Below are positions 9,102-16,913 of a DNA stretch of 64,000 bases, in pieces. The stretch's first letter is position 1. Each line of letters starts with the position of its first letter. A model generated the notes under the pieces. The model made no database searches, was not told the DNA's origin, and saw only the letters and a program-made list of their open reading frames with translations. Position numbers and translations under genes: made by a program. Source of the stretch: UBA9732 sp963599445. GTDB taxonomy: Bacteria; Spirochaetota; Spirochaetia; Sphaerochaetales; Sphaerochaetaceae. The stretch is from assembly GCA_963599445.1 (NCBI GenBank), contig CAVBWZ010000013.1, forward strand, positions 1 through 64,000, read 5' to 3'.

Positions 9102-10343
9102 CTAGAAGTCCGTAACTACATGGAAGTAGATTGTGGATGAATAGAGTCCTGCGACAAGGTTGTCTATATCGCCATCTATGCGGACTTCTATGGTACCCGA
9201 GTCATGCCAGCGGGTAAGGTCTCCATGACCAGTCGATGTGCTTATATGGTCGGCGGAGACGGAATAGTATTTGGAGGTATCGCCGAATACCGCATTGCCA
9301 TCGAAATCCTTGGTCTGTCCCGAGTATTCAGATGAAACTATCCTTGCAGTGTATTTCACACTGTTGTACCCATTCAAAACGGAAGGGACCTTGTTGTTTC
9401 TTGTAAACTTCAAGGTGAAGCCATCGCTGATGGTGCCTGTACCGCCTTCAGTGGATGACAGGTAGAAATGGACTTTGCCGTTGGTGTTGACACCGCTTGT
9501 CATGGTGGCCGTCGTGAAAGAATAGCTTGCGACTGTCTGCACAACGCCATCGGTCTTGAGCTTCTCGATGTCCAAGGAGCTTGCTGCTGCCGTGGGCGTG
9601 ACGCTGAGTATTGCAGTCGATGAGCCGGGATGCTCTCCGCTTGTGGTGTAGTAGCCAAGAAGGTCTATGAGGTAGGTCTCGGTGCCACCGCTAAGGTCAG
9701 TGTTGTCCACAGTGACCTTTATCCTAGCCTTGTAGTTGTCGTCCGTAGGTGTCACAGTGTATGTCGTTCCATTGACGACGACCTGTCCGTTGTCACCAAG
9801 CACGGGGTCCATGACAAGGCATACATCAAGCCAAATGGAGCTGTATTTGTCCCATATGCTTGAGGGAATCACAAATTTGGCGGATGTGTCATTTGCACTG
9901 TCTTCATCAAGGCCCATGTGTACGATTTGGCTACCGTTTATGGTGACGGATTCATGGCTCCCTGTTGAACGGTTCACACCTCTGATTATGAGGTCAACGC
10001 CGAACGGACGGGAGAAACGAAGATCCGTTTCGTCCAGAAGATACAGCCAATGCCCGGAATCAAGGGAGAATGTGAAAGTGACATCTTTCGTAGTTCCCGA
10101 GATACCCATTGTGCAGAGCATTTGGTTGTCATAGTAGTTGTTGTCGTTCGTACTCGGATTCGAGGCGCTTCCGCTGGCCCATACAGGGGAACTTCCGTGG
10201 GCTTTGTAGATGTTGGATGCAAGGTTCACCAGAAATGCGGACGAGAACTGCTTCATGAACGTTTGGGCCTCTGCGAATGCAGCCGTTGAACATATCAGTG
10301 AGAACAAAAGGAGAACGAATGCTAGGACTCTTCTCTTTGACAT
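9102..10343 (-). CDS. Exported protein, last gene of the small-secreted-protein operon
   Basis: A 413-residue protein with a signal peptide (MSKRRVLAFVLLLFSLICSTAAFAEA). The mature part is Ser/Thr/Asp/Gly-rich and beta-strand-like, with few Cys. Its C-terminus, VAGLYSSTIYFHVVTDF, matches the pattern (A/P)GxYxSxxxxxxV seen at the ends of the two or three upstream genes, so they are probably diverged members of one family. Such a final strand resembles the closing strand of fimbrial or spore-coat-U-like beta-sandwiches; this is inference from the pattern only. GGGAGG precedes the ATG. It follows the neighbouring gene by 15 bp. Confidence 0.75.
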   Translation of the reverse strand: MSKRRVLAFVLLLFSLICSTAAFAEAQTFMKQFSSAFLVNLASNIYKAHGSSPVWASGSASNPSTNDNNYYDNQMLCTMGISGTTKDVTFTFSLDSGHWLYLLDETDLRFSRPFGVDLIIRGVNRSTGSHESVTINGSQIVHMGLDEDSANDTSAKFVIPSSIWDKYSSIWLDVCLVMDPVLGDNGQVVVNGTTYTVTPTDDNYKARIKVTVDNTDLSGGTETYLIDLLGYYTTSGEHPGSSTAILSVTPTAAASSLDIEKLKTDGVVQTVASYSFTTATMTSGVNTNGKVHFYLSSTEGGTGTISDGFTLKFTRNNKVPSVLNGYNSVKYTARIVSSEYSGQTKDFDGNAVFGDTSKYYSVSADHISTSTGHGDLTRWHDSGTIEVRIDGDIDNLVAGLYSSTIYFHVVTDF

Positions 10344-10358
10344 TGCAACCTCCCCTCC

Positions 10359-11006
10359 CTACGAACCTATTATCCTTATGGTCACGGTGGATGTGTAGTA
10401 GCCATAAGGCCATTGGGCCTTTTCGATGTCAGAATAATCGAAAAACATAAACCTGACGTCCTGAGACCTTGAGATTATTGGATATATCTGTCCGCTCCCG
10501 TCAGTGCTTTCGTTTTCAAGCTTCACAGGCATTTCCGTAATGTCCGTGCTGGAGATGTTTGAATCGCTCGAAATTACAATGTAACCGCTGTTTGAACCTG
10601 TGGATATGCCGTTGTCGTTGAATTTTGCGTAGTTGTACCTGAAACACAGGTAGTAGTCTATTGAAACCGTCTTGGCGAGGTCTTCAAGAGGAGTGGCCGT
10701 TATCTCTATCGAGATTGGTGCATATGTAGAGGCTATGGTCCAAGTAGCTATTCTCCTACCAATGGTCTTGTTGGATTGGTAGGAAACATCGCTTCCCATT
10801 ATGTCGAACGGCATTCCATAGCCCAGCGTTCCTGAATCGTTCTCCTCCATTGGGAGAATCTCCACCATATGGTACTGTCGTATGAACCCCATAAGTTCCA
10901 ACGCCTTCGTCAGGCCTGTTTCATGATTCGTCGTTGCAAAGAGAAAGGTGGTTGAAGACAGAAGCAGGACAATGAGAACAAAAAGGCAGACTAGAAGCTT
11001 TTTCAT
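10359..11006 (-). CDS. Small exported protein of the secreted-protein operon
   Basis: A 215-residue protein with a signal peptide (MKKLLVCLFVLIVLLLSSTTFLFAT). The mature domain contains predicted beta strands and ends in YGYYTSTVTIRIIGS, the same terminal motif as its neighbours. No database family is recognised. The start codon overlaps the stop of the preceding gene as ATGA and is preceded by GGAGGTGAA, so translation is coupled and the start is secure. The mature part has a lone Cys in YLCFRYNY. Confidence 0.78.
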   Translation of the reverse strand: MKKLLVCLFVLIVLLLSSTTFLFATTNHETGLTKALELMGFIRQYHMVEILPMEENDSGTLGYGMPFDIMGSDVSYQSNKTIGRRIATWTIASTYAPISIEITATPLEDLAKTVSIDYYLCFRYNYAKFNDNGISTGSNSGYIVISSDSNISSTDITEMPVKLENESTDGSGQIYPIISRSQDVRFMFFDYSDIEKAQWPYGYYTSTVTIRIIGS

Positions 11007-11695
11007 TTCACCTCCAAGGATATGACTACGGTGGACACGTAATCGACATTGGGTTCGATGCCCGTCTTGTCGACAAGCAGAGACCCATAGATGTTCGTCT
11101 CCATAAAGCTATTTCCCAGCTCACTTATTATGCCAGGACCAAAAGAGAAATCATCATACGAATATGTGTTCCAATTCCATTTCTCGCCTCTTATGGAAAA
11201 ACTCACAGAAATCGAATCGGATTCTCCTGTTTCAGGAATAACCATTGACGTTATATCAGGTGAAAACTCAGAAATGAATCTATAGTAGCCATCAGAATAA
11301 ACCTCATTCCAGTTTTGGCTTTCCGATGAAATCTTGTATGTAGCAGGAAGCGTTTTGCTTTTGTTGATTTGGTTCACGAAAGGACTAAATCTAAATGAAA
11401 ACGTAACCCTGTCACCATAGTTGGACCGTATGGTAACAACAAACACCTTTGAAAGGGAAGACAAACCCCTTGATGATACGTCAAATGTACGCCCAATACC
11501 CGATACAGAGGTCTTTGAACCAACTTCATCCAAAAATGAAACCTGTATATTGAATACCCCTTCTGGAGTAGGAATCTCCTTGTATGCTTCAACGGTCATT
11601 GACGCACTTGATATGGAATTGTCTGCAAAGAGCAACGTCATTGAGAACATAGATACAAGGCATAACGTAAATAAGAAGCGGGTTGGAGTTTTCAT
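11003..11695 (-). CDS. Small exported protein of the secreted-protein operon
   Basis: A 230-residue protein whose signal peptide is MKTPTRFLFTLCLVSMFSMTLLFADN. The mature domain has no Cys and is strand-rich (VFVVTIRSNYGDRVTFSFRFSPF; SISVSFSIRGEKWNW), ending in YVSTVVISLEVK, similar to the termini of the neighbouring genes. The start at 11695 is fixed by an ATGA overlap with the preceding gene; the open frame extends ten codons further up without a ribosome site. Function unknown; secretion to the periplasm or surface is expected. Confidence 0.77.
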   Translation of the reverse strand: MKTPTRFLFTLCLVSMFSMTLLFADNSISSASMTVEAYKEIPTPEGVFNIQVSFLDEVGSKTSVSGIGRTFDVSSRGLSSLSKVFVVTIRSNYGDRVTFSFRFSPFVNQINKSKTLPATYKISSESQNWNEVYSDGYYRFISEFSPDITSMVIPETGESDSISVSFSIRGEKWNWNTYSYDDFSFGPGIISELGNSFMETNIYGSLLVDKTGIEPNVDYVSTVVISLEVK

Positions 11696-12282
11696 GTCGA
11701 TACAATCTCCGCTACCAAGTTGCAACTATAGTATCCTGCTGGAGAGGATGAGAGGTTTGTATCATCGAACTCAAACGAGAATGGATACTCGAAAGACCAT
11801 GTGGAACCATCAGGGGAGACTCCTGATTCGAACGTAACGCTTGATTCGTTCTCGATTGCGACCTTGTCCACAGTACTGGTTCCCTTCGAAAACTGCATTG
11901 GAGTGTATCCATCTACGTCGTACATCCGCACAGAATAGGGAATCTGGTAGGAGTTTTCAGAAAGCTTCATGGAAAAAGGTTCGAATGTAAGCGTTATCCT
12001 AACATTCGAAGTCCTCACATTGGTGTTTACGACCATTCTGAACTGAGGCTCGTTTATCGTCCTTTCGTTGCTTATGCCTATGGAATCCACAAGAGAATCA
12101 TTCAAATCAACGAAGTATATCGTGGTCAATTCCGGTACCTTTTCGTTCAATACAAGTCCAAATGAGACGCCTTCCCAACCCAACGAAGAATCTGCATTCA
12201 GGGGCAATACAAAGAGGAACAGTATGGACAGCATAGCCAACACATGAGAACAACTTTTTCTATTCAAAACAGCGCCACCCAA
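11692..12282 (-). CDS. Small exported protein, first gene of the secreted-protein operon
   Basis: A product of about 196 residues with a hydrophobic signal segment (CSHVLAMLSILFLFVLPLNADS) and a strand-rich mature domain ending in PAGYYSCNLVAEIVST, again the shared terminal motif. No ATG is available: TTG at 12282 or TTG at 12267 (giving MNRKSCSHVL) are the possible starts, and neither has a strong ribosome site, so expression may be low or the start unusual. It is the promoter-proximal gene of four; the next gene overlaps it by 4 bp. Confidence 0.68.
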   Translation of the reverse strand: MGGAVLNRKSCSHVLAMLSILFLFVLPLNADSSLGWEGVSFGLVLNEKVPELTTIYFVDLNDSLVDSIGISNERTINEPQFRMVVNTNVRTSNVRITLTFEPFSMKLSENSYQIPYSVRMYDVDGYTPMQFSKGTSTVDKVAIENESSVTFESGVSPDGSTWSFEYPFSFEFDDTNLSSSPAGYYSCNLVAEIVST

Positions 12283-12457
12283 GCATGTACATATCCTAAA
12301 AGAACATAGCGAAAGACTTCACCAAGTTTCGTAAGGACATACATTACTAAAGCCGCACATGGAAGACTGTTGTTTCTACAACATATTTGATATTTTAAAC
12401 TTGATTAAGCCTTCAGTTACCAAGGTTTTACAGTTTTTTTACACAGCAGGAGATACA
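12283..12457. other. Divergent spacer between the exported-protein operon and tRNA-Pro
   Basis: AT-rich sequence that must contain the promoter for the minus-strand operon. I see no gene. An A/T-rich run around 12380-12440 precedes the tRNA promoter on the other strand. Confidence 0.35.
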
Positions 12458-12486
12458 TTGACACTCCTTTCTTGGTGTGCTAAGTT
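12458..12486 (+). promoter_or_regulatory. Sigma-70-type promoter for tRNA-Pro
   Basis: TTGACA (12458-12463) and TAAGTT (12481-12486) are separated by exactly 17 bp, placing transcription start about 30 bp before the tRNA 5' end. Confidence 0.7.
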
Positions 12487-12524
12487 CCTATTGTCGTTTG
12501 GATGCTTTGCATTCCATACGTCAC

Positions 12525-12598
12525 CGGGCAGTGGCGCAGGGGTTTAGCGTACAAGTCTGGGGGACTTGGAGTCGCTGGTTCAAATCCAGTCTGCCCGA
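12525..12598 (+). tRNA. tRNA-Pro (anticodon GGG)
   Basis: A full cloverleaf: 7-bp acceptor CGGGCAG/CTGCCCG with discriminator A, D-arm GCGC/GCGT, anticodon stem CAAGT/ACTTG enclosing CTGGGGG (anticodon GGG at 12559-12561), and T-arm GCTGG-TTCAAAT-CCAGT. The CCA end is not encoded. It reads codons CCC and CCU. Confidence 0.96.
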
Positions 12599-12600
12599 AA

Positions 12601-12639
12601 GAAAGGCCGTTGCGTATCTTTTGTATGCAACGGCCTTTC
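12601..12639. terminator. Bidirectional hairpin between tRNA-Pro and the small membrane protein gene
   Basis: A perfect 13-bp inverted repeat (GAAAGGCCGTTGC / GCAACGGCCTTTC) with a 13-base loop starts two bases after the tRNA and ends 5 bp before the stop of the converging gene, so it can serve both. Confidence 0.75.
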
Positions 12640-12643
12640 GCTT

Positions 12644-12895
12644 TCATTGGAGGTCCTTTGCCTCCTTCTCCCCAAGGACTCCGTCAAGCTTATGCTCTAT
12701 GCGCTTCATCCATCGTATGCGAAGTGCCATGTTGGAAAGCACAGCACCTGCGATGAACATGAGAAATCCGCCTACAAGGACGAATGCAGGCTGCAGGTTG
12801 TTCAGGGAAAAAGGTTGTCCAATGTTCATGAATACAAGGACAAGACCTGCAACCGCCAATAGAGCACCAATGGACAAAAGAACAATGAACAACAC
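12644..12895 (-). CDS. Small two-helix membrane protein
   Basis: An 83-residue protein with two membrane helices (about residues 2-25 and 37-58) and a charged cytoplasmic tail (RIRWMKRIEHKLDGVLGEKEAKDLQ, given here as the last 25 or so residues). The start is a GTG preceded by AAAGGAGGTGA at good spacing; the longer frame from a TTG would place the ribosome site inside the gene. It follows the caspase-like lipoprotein by 14 bp, so it is the last gene of that operon. No family recognised; a role in anchoring or regulating its upstream partners is only a guess. Confidence 0.72.
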   Translation of the reverse strand: MLFIVLLSIGALLAVAGLVLVFMNIGQPFSLNNLQPAFVLVGGFLMFIAGAVLSNMALRIRWMKRIEHKLDGVLGEKEAKDLQ

Positions 12896-12909
12896 CTTTT
12901 CACCTCCTT

Positions 12910-13902
12910 TCAAAAGGAAAACAACACGACATCAGCGCTTCCACCGCTAGACATTGGAGTCTGTTGGTTTTCACCATCGTTTTCAACGACATAACTGACG
13001 AGATTCTGGAATGTAAGCCGCCCGTTCCTTGCCGCTTTTGCATTGCCTGTAAAGCTCTCTCCATTCCACCCCAAGGCATCCAACAACGCCATTGTGAAGC
13101 AACCGTGCGTCCTGTAGTCAGAGCCAGCTGTCGTATATTCATATGACAATTCGTAGTATCTTGAGGCGCTTAGACAGAAGAGCGAAGCGTCTACATCTAT
13201 CATGTAGTTCTCAAAGAAGAGCTGCGCGGCATCCATACCTTTGTACTCGTCTTTACCCAATCCCACATAATCTGGTTTGACGATTCCACCTGAATGACAG
13301 ACATCGGCAAGGATGAGCTTTATGCCCTTTATCTTGTATACATCGTCAAGAAAGTCATCATGGGAATAAAATTCGCATTCATCCCCAATGTTGGCGCTTG
13401 TGATGAAGTACGTCCCTTCAGCTTTTCCATACTCAGCTTTCGTTCCTTTGCTTGCATCATAGTGTCCATGGCAGCTTACGAACACAACGGTAAGGTCCTT
13501 TTCAGTGGAGTTCTCTGCAATTTGTGAAATCACCTCCCTGAAATGGGACATTGTCGTATCCGTGTCGGGGTTCTCTATGGCATTTGGTATCTCATAGCGA
13601 AAGTTCACACCCTTCCTGTCGTGGTTCTTTCCAAGGATGTAATGGGCATTGCATTCCAAGCCCGATTCCTTTGCCAAAGCCTCGAATGCCAGACCCACTT
13701 GGGTGGCGTCATTGACGGTGCCGTAGAGTGGATTAACACCCTGCCCATGCCATAGACTGCCCGCATAGTCATTCCCATACACCAGGATGTTGACACGCTC
13801 GATGGAAGGTCTGCCTTCTTTGGCTTCATAGACGAGTTCGCACGAACAGACCAACAGGACGGTTGCTAGGATTATGGCGAAAAGGCTGGCAAGTCTTCTC
13901 AT
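12910..13902 (-). CDS. Caspase-fold (peptidase C14) lipoprotein
   Basis: A 330-residue exported protein. Residues 1-21 form a lipoprotein signal with lipobox-like LVCSC (acylation at C21). The mature part matches the caspase/metacaspase p20 layout: a first strand NILVYGNDY, the YGTVNDATQV segment (typical L-x-G-x-xND), a strand ending in VVFVSCHGHYD with catalytic H145, and LILADVCHSGG with catalytic C202. Both dyad residues are present, so it should be active. The start is set by an ATGA overlap with the upstream gene and GGAGG; the open frame continues far upstream in the wrong context. Its location in the envelope is unusual, since most bacterial caspase-like proteins are cytoplasmic. Confidence 0.86.
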   Translation of the reverse strand: MRRLASLFAIILATVLLVCSCELVYEAKEGRPSIERVNILVYGNDYAGSLWHGQGVNPLYGTVNDATQVGLAFEALAKESGLECNAHYILGKNHDRKGVNFRYEIPNAIENPDTDTTMSHFREVISQIAENSTEKDLTVVFVSCHGHYDASKGTKAEYGKAEGTYFITSANIGDECEFYSHDDFLDDVYKIKGIKLILADVCHSGGIVKPDYVGLGKDEYKGMDAAQLFFENYMIDVDASLFCLSASRYYELSYEYTTAGSDYRTHGCFTMALLDALGWNGESFTGNAKAARNGRLTFQNLVSYVVENDGENQQTPMSSGGSADVVLFSF

Positions 13903-14525
13903 CTCCCAGCCTCCTTGAAGTCTGCTATGGAGTAATCCAGACGGAGTCCGCATGAAAGGCGAAGCACAAGGGAATCGGCCTTTATGAAGAGGCCTATTGG
14001 GGTCGCAAGTGACAGCCTTGCGGATTTTGATGTCACAAGAGGGATGTTTGGCGTGATTTCCAGCTCGCCCGCGACGAAAGAGGCCTTCGTTTCTCGGAAT
14101 TCGCAGATAAACAGCTTTGCGGCGGTCGAAAGGTCGAATGAATCGAAAGAGGCGTTCCAAGCCAAGAACGCCCCAACTCCGTGATAGGCCTTGAGTACGG
14201 ACGAGCCAAACGCAAGAGAACGGCTCACACCCATGAACGAAACCCCAAGTCCAACATGGACTCCTCGAGAATCCACGTTGGAGTCCAAACCTATGTCGAC
14301 AACTTTCAAATCCACAGTGTAGCCATATGAGGTTCTTACGGGAGGCATCTTCACGGATGGGTCGCCTGGGTATTGCGAGAGGTAGTCCTCCGTTGGAATC
14401 GTGAACGCACCTCCAAAAGAAGCGGTGATTCCAGGTCTGCTGTCTAACGACACTCCTGCCCATGCAAGAGACACGCAGATGCAAAGCATAAGGATTGATA
14501 GGATCAGGCCTTTGGAATACCTCAT
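13899..14525 (-). CDS. Exported outer-membrane-like protein, first gene of the caspase operon
   Basis: A 208-residue protein with a signal peptide (MRYSKGLILSILMLCICVSLAWAG). The mature part has repeated amphipathic strands (TVDLKVVDIGLDSNV, VHVGLGVSFMGVSRS, SLVLRLSCGLRLDYS), as in small outer-membrane barrels. No family recognised. It overlaps the caspase-like gene by 4 bp (ATGA), so the two products are made together and may act together at the envelope. The ATG at 14525 is favoured by the signal peptide, although no clear Shine-Dalgarno site precedes it; a GTG at 14561 is possible. Confidence 0.7.
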   Translation of the reverse strand: MRYSKGLILSILMLCICVSLAWAGVSLDSRPGITASFGGAFTIPTEDYLSQYPGDPSVKMPPVRTSYGYTVDLKVVDIGLDSNVDSRGVHVGLGVSFMGVSRSLAFGSSVLKAYHGVGAFLAWNASFDSFDLSTAAKLFICEFRETKASFVAGELEITPNIPLVTSKSARLSLATPIGLFIKADSLVLRLSCGLRLDYSIADFKEAGR

Positions 14526-14598
14526 GTGGTCATTGTAATGAAAAACCTTTGCCTTCGCCACTGGTTTTTGAAGCTACATGGTGATAGGCTTTGGACAT

Positions 14599-15282
14599 AT
14601 GCTTGACTTGGTTGATTTCCATTCCCATTTTCCAGCCCCAAACGCCTTTGTGTGCACGGCCTTCCCTTCAAAAGACGATGTTTCTCAGCAGACTGAGTCT
14701 CCAGAGAAACGCCCTCTCCTGCGTTTCGAAGGGCTTCTTCCCCAGTATTGGAACAATGATTTATGGGAGGTCTTGAAAACACACCTTCTAGAGACGGACA
14801 TACACCTAGGTGAAGTTGGAATGGATAGACGTTTTGCAGGTATCGTTCCATTGGACATTCAGTTTGTGAATTTGGTGACGATGCTCCAATATGCACGTTC
14901 ACTTGGAAAAAAGGTGACGATTCACAGCGTACAGGCAACCGAGCTCACGATAAGGGCAATAAAAAAGGCTTCCCTTCCAGCCTTTTCCGTGCTATGGCAT
15001 GGCTTCACGGGCTCCAAGGAGACTGCAAGGCAGCTGCATGACCTTGGTGTGCTTATAGGCATTGGACCACGCTTTCATGGAGACTTTCCTGAAATAGCCG
15101 CTGCGAACCCGGATTGGGTTCTGGAAACCGACTATGAAGGTAAGGATGAAAACCAGTATAATGGAATCCTGTCGTCCCTTTATGCGTCAGCTGCAGAAAG
15201 GCTTGGCGTGACCTTGGACGAAGTGAAGGAGCACTGCTATGGACAAGCGCAAGCTTTTGCGGATAAGCCGATTCCTTGGTGA
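14599..15282 (+). CDS. TatD-family metal-dependent hydrolase/nuclease
   Basis: A 227-residue TIM-barrel amidohydrolase-type protein. Metal ligands fit TatD: H-x-H in VDFHSHFP at the N-terminus, Glu in LGEVGMDRRF, His in VTIHSVQA and WHGFTG, and Asp in LETDYEG. TatD proteins are Mg-dependent 3'-5' DNases or related phosphodiesterases. At 227 residues it is shorter than the usual 255-265, with a reduced segment between the first two motifs. The start is uncertain: ATG at 14599 gives a normal TatD N-terminus, while ATG at 14578 adds seven residues. Its end overlaps tcdA by 44 bp, so the two are cotranscribed. Confidence 0.82.
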   Translation: MLDLVDFHSHFPAPNAFVCTAFPSKDDVSQQTESPEKRPLLRFEGLLPQYWNNDLWEVLKTHLLETDIHLGEVGMDRRFAGIVPLDIQFVNLVTMLQYARSLGKKVTIHSVQATELTIRAIKKASLPAFSVLWHGFTGSKETARQLHDLGVLIGIGPRFHGDFPEIAAANPDWVLETDYEGKDENQYNGILSSLYASAAERLGVTLDEVKEHCYGQAQAFADKPIPW

Positions 15283-15991
15283 TGAGGCCGTAGACTCTCT
15301 TTGGGACAAGTTCGTGGTTGTCGTAGGAGTGGGAGCAGTTGGTTCGTACTGCCTTGAAGCCTTGGCCCGTAGCGGGATTGGAACATTCCGGCTCGTGGAT
15401 TTTGACACTGTGGAGTATTCGAACATCAACAGGCAGCTTGTAGCACTGGAATCAACCATAGGGCAACGCAAGGTGGATGTCGCCAGCAGGCGCGTACATG
15501 ACATAGAGCACGAAACCAAAGTGCAAACACTTCCTATATTCGTAGACGAATCTACGATTGAGCAGGTCTTCGCACCGCTTGATGGAAAAGCCCCGGACCT
15601 CATCGTAGATGCCATAGACAGTGTGAAATCCAAATGCCTGCTCCTTTCGCAGGCATACGCAAGGAAAATCCCCGTCGTTTCATCAATGGGAGCTGCACTA
15701 CGAAAAGACCCATCGTTGGTGCGTACCGGGGACCTAATGGACACCTGGGGGTGTCCATTGGCAAAGCAGGTACGCACCAATGTACGCAAACAAGGTGCTG
15801 ATAAGGGCATAGACGTTGTGTTCTCCCCTGAGGTTGTGGAGTTCACATACGGCCAGGACGGAAGGCAAAAGGTTCTTGGAAGCCTCCCCACCCTAACGGG
15901 GATCTTTGGACTGAACCTTGCGCACCTTGCATTGAACAGGCTTCTTCCAACTCCAATGAAAGGAACCGCATCAGGAAAGCCAAGGAACTAA
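15239..15991 (+). CDS. tcdA: tRNA threonylcarbamoyladenosine dehydratase (E1-like)
   Basis: A 250-residue ThiF/MoeB/HesA-superfamily protein that uses ATP to cyclise t6A37 of ANN-reading tRNAs to ct6A. The Rossmann motif GVGAVGSYCLEALARSG (about residues 30-46), the RLVDFDTVEYSNINRQ stretch with the DxD and N-R-Q residues and the DAIDSVKSK segment are diagnostic. TcdA-type RFLGDEA at the N-terminus distinguishes it from MoeB/ThiF. It overlaps the upstream TatD gene by 44 bp. The downstream neighbour is convergent, 22 bp away, without an obvious terminator. Confidence 0.92.
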   Translation: MDKRKLLRISRFLGDEAVDSLWDKFVVVVGVGAVGSYCLEALARSGIGTFRLVDFDTVEYSNINRQLVALESTIGQRKVDVASRRVHDIEHETKVQTLPIFVDESTIEQVFAPLDGKAPDLIVDAIDSVKSKCLLLSQAYARKIPVVSSMGAALRKDPSLVRTGDLMDTWGCPLAKQVRTNVRKQGADKGIDVVFSPEVVEFTYGQDGRQKVLGSLPTLTGIFGLNLAHLALNRLLPTPMKGTASGKPRN

Positions 15992-16013
15992 CGGATTCCG
16001 CACAACAAGACCT

Positions 16014-16832
16014 TCACTCGAGGTATTCCCGTATCATAGTATCGATGTACTCTGTGCTTAGATGTTTGAGTGAACTTTCAAACGATACTATAAGGTTCTC
16101 CCCCAACACTACATCGCTGTCTGCATATTTCTCAATCTTCTCTATTGCGTGAAAGCAGTATTCCGGGTCGTCCATCATTCCAAAATGCTCCCAGAAATAC
16201 TGTTTTCTCGTACGTTTGTTCAAGATTCTGAAATCTGGGCTTGTCGTGCTACCATCGCTACATACAAAGAGTGTTTCGTAGTGGTATGGAATGCCTTTGG
16301 AATATAGTCTGTCGGCGATTATCACCTCACTTTTCGACCTGACCCTATCGCCTCTTTGGGTTACATACCTCGAATGGACTCCACTGCTCCATTTTCCAAA
16401 ATCACGGGACTGCCATCTATTTGCAAACTTTTCGTCATTGCCTTCGTATGGCTCGACATATTCCTTGAGTTCTTCAGGCAAAGATGAATAGACATCCGTC
16501 ACGTCTTCCAGTTTCAAGAACCTTTCAAAAACATCGATGCATTCATCAAGAACTTTGATTCTCTTTCCAATGATTCCCCTTAGTTTCTCGTCATAACGCT
16601 TCTGCGCCAATGGGGCAATGATATCAGTTCTTGTCCTGCTGATATACTCAGGAGGGTTGTCTTTGCCTTTGTAGATCAGATATTCAATACCCTTCTTGCT
16701 GTTTCTAATCACCAGCGAACCTTGGACTTCATGACGTATAGGAACAAGATTCTCCCTTGTTTTCTTCAAGGACGCCAATTGTCTGCTCAATTCAGCGGCA
16801 AGTTCACTCAATCTTTTCTTCTCTAAACCCAT
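16014..16832 (-). CDS. Coiled-coil protein with PD-(D/E)XK-like C-terminal domain
   Basis: A 272-residue protein. Residues 1-110 are largely helical and charged (likely coiled coil, EKKRLSELAAELSRQL). The C-terminal half shows a restriction-endonuclease-like order: a Glu in RSKSEVIIADRLYSKG, then SPDFRILN with the Asp, a basic turn, and QYFWEHFGMMDDPEYC. That order suggests a PD-(D/E)XK nuclease fold with an altered last motif (WEHFG in place of ExK). Substrate unknown; DNA repair or defence are options. The ATG follows GAGGTTG; an upstream extension in the frame crosses a perfect stem-loop. It lies 81 bp after a lipoprotein gene. Confidence 0.65.
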   Translation of the reverse strand: MGLEKKRLSELAAELSRQLASLKKTRENLVPIRHEVQGSLVIRNSKKGIEYLIYKGKDNPPEYISRTRTDIIAPLAQKRYDEKLRGIIGKRIKVLDECIDVFERFLKLEDVTDVYSSLPEELKEYVEPYEGNDEKFANRWQSRDFGKWSSGVHSRYVTQRGDRVRSKSEVIIADRLYSKGIPYHYETLFVCSDGSTTSPDFRILNKRTRKQYFWEHFGMMDDPEYCFHAIEKIEKYADSDVVLGENLIVSFESSLKHLSTEYIDTMIREYLE

Positions 16833-16856
16833 TTTCAACCTCAAATGAAGAAATTT

Positions 16857-16893
16857 TTCTTCCGAAACATCAAAAATTGGAGTTTCGGAAGAA
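16857..16893. promoter_or_regulatory. Perfect 12-bp stem-loop between lipoprotein and nuclease-like genes
   Basis: TTCTTCCGAAAC / GTTTCGGAAGAA with a 13-base loop fills the short gap. In the direction of transcription it is followed by AAAAATTTCTTC rather than by a T-run, so it is more like an intercistronic RNA-processing stem or weak terminator. Confidence 0.55.
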
Positions 16894-16913
16894 ATCGGAC
16901 ACAAACAAAGCAC

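Noticed and set aside
12910..14484. Full 524-codon frame as one gene with the caspase domain
   Set aside because: The first 194 codons overlap the exported protein gene in another frame; a lipoprotein signal, ribosome site and ATGA overlap fix the start at 13902.
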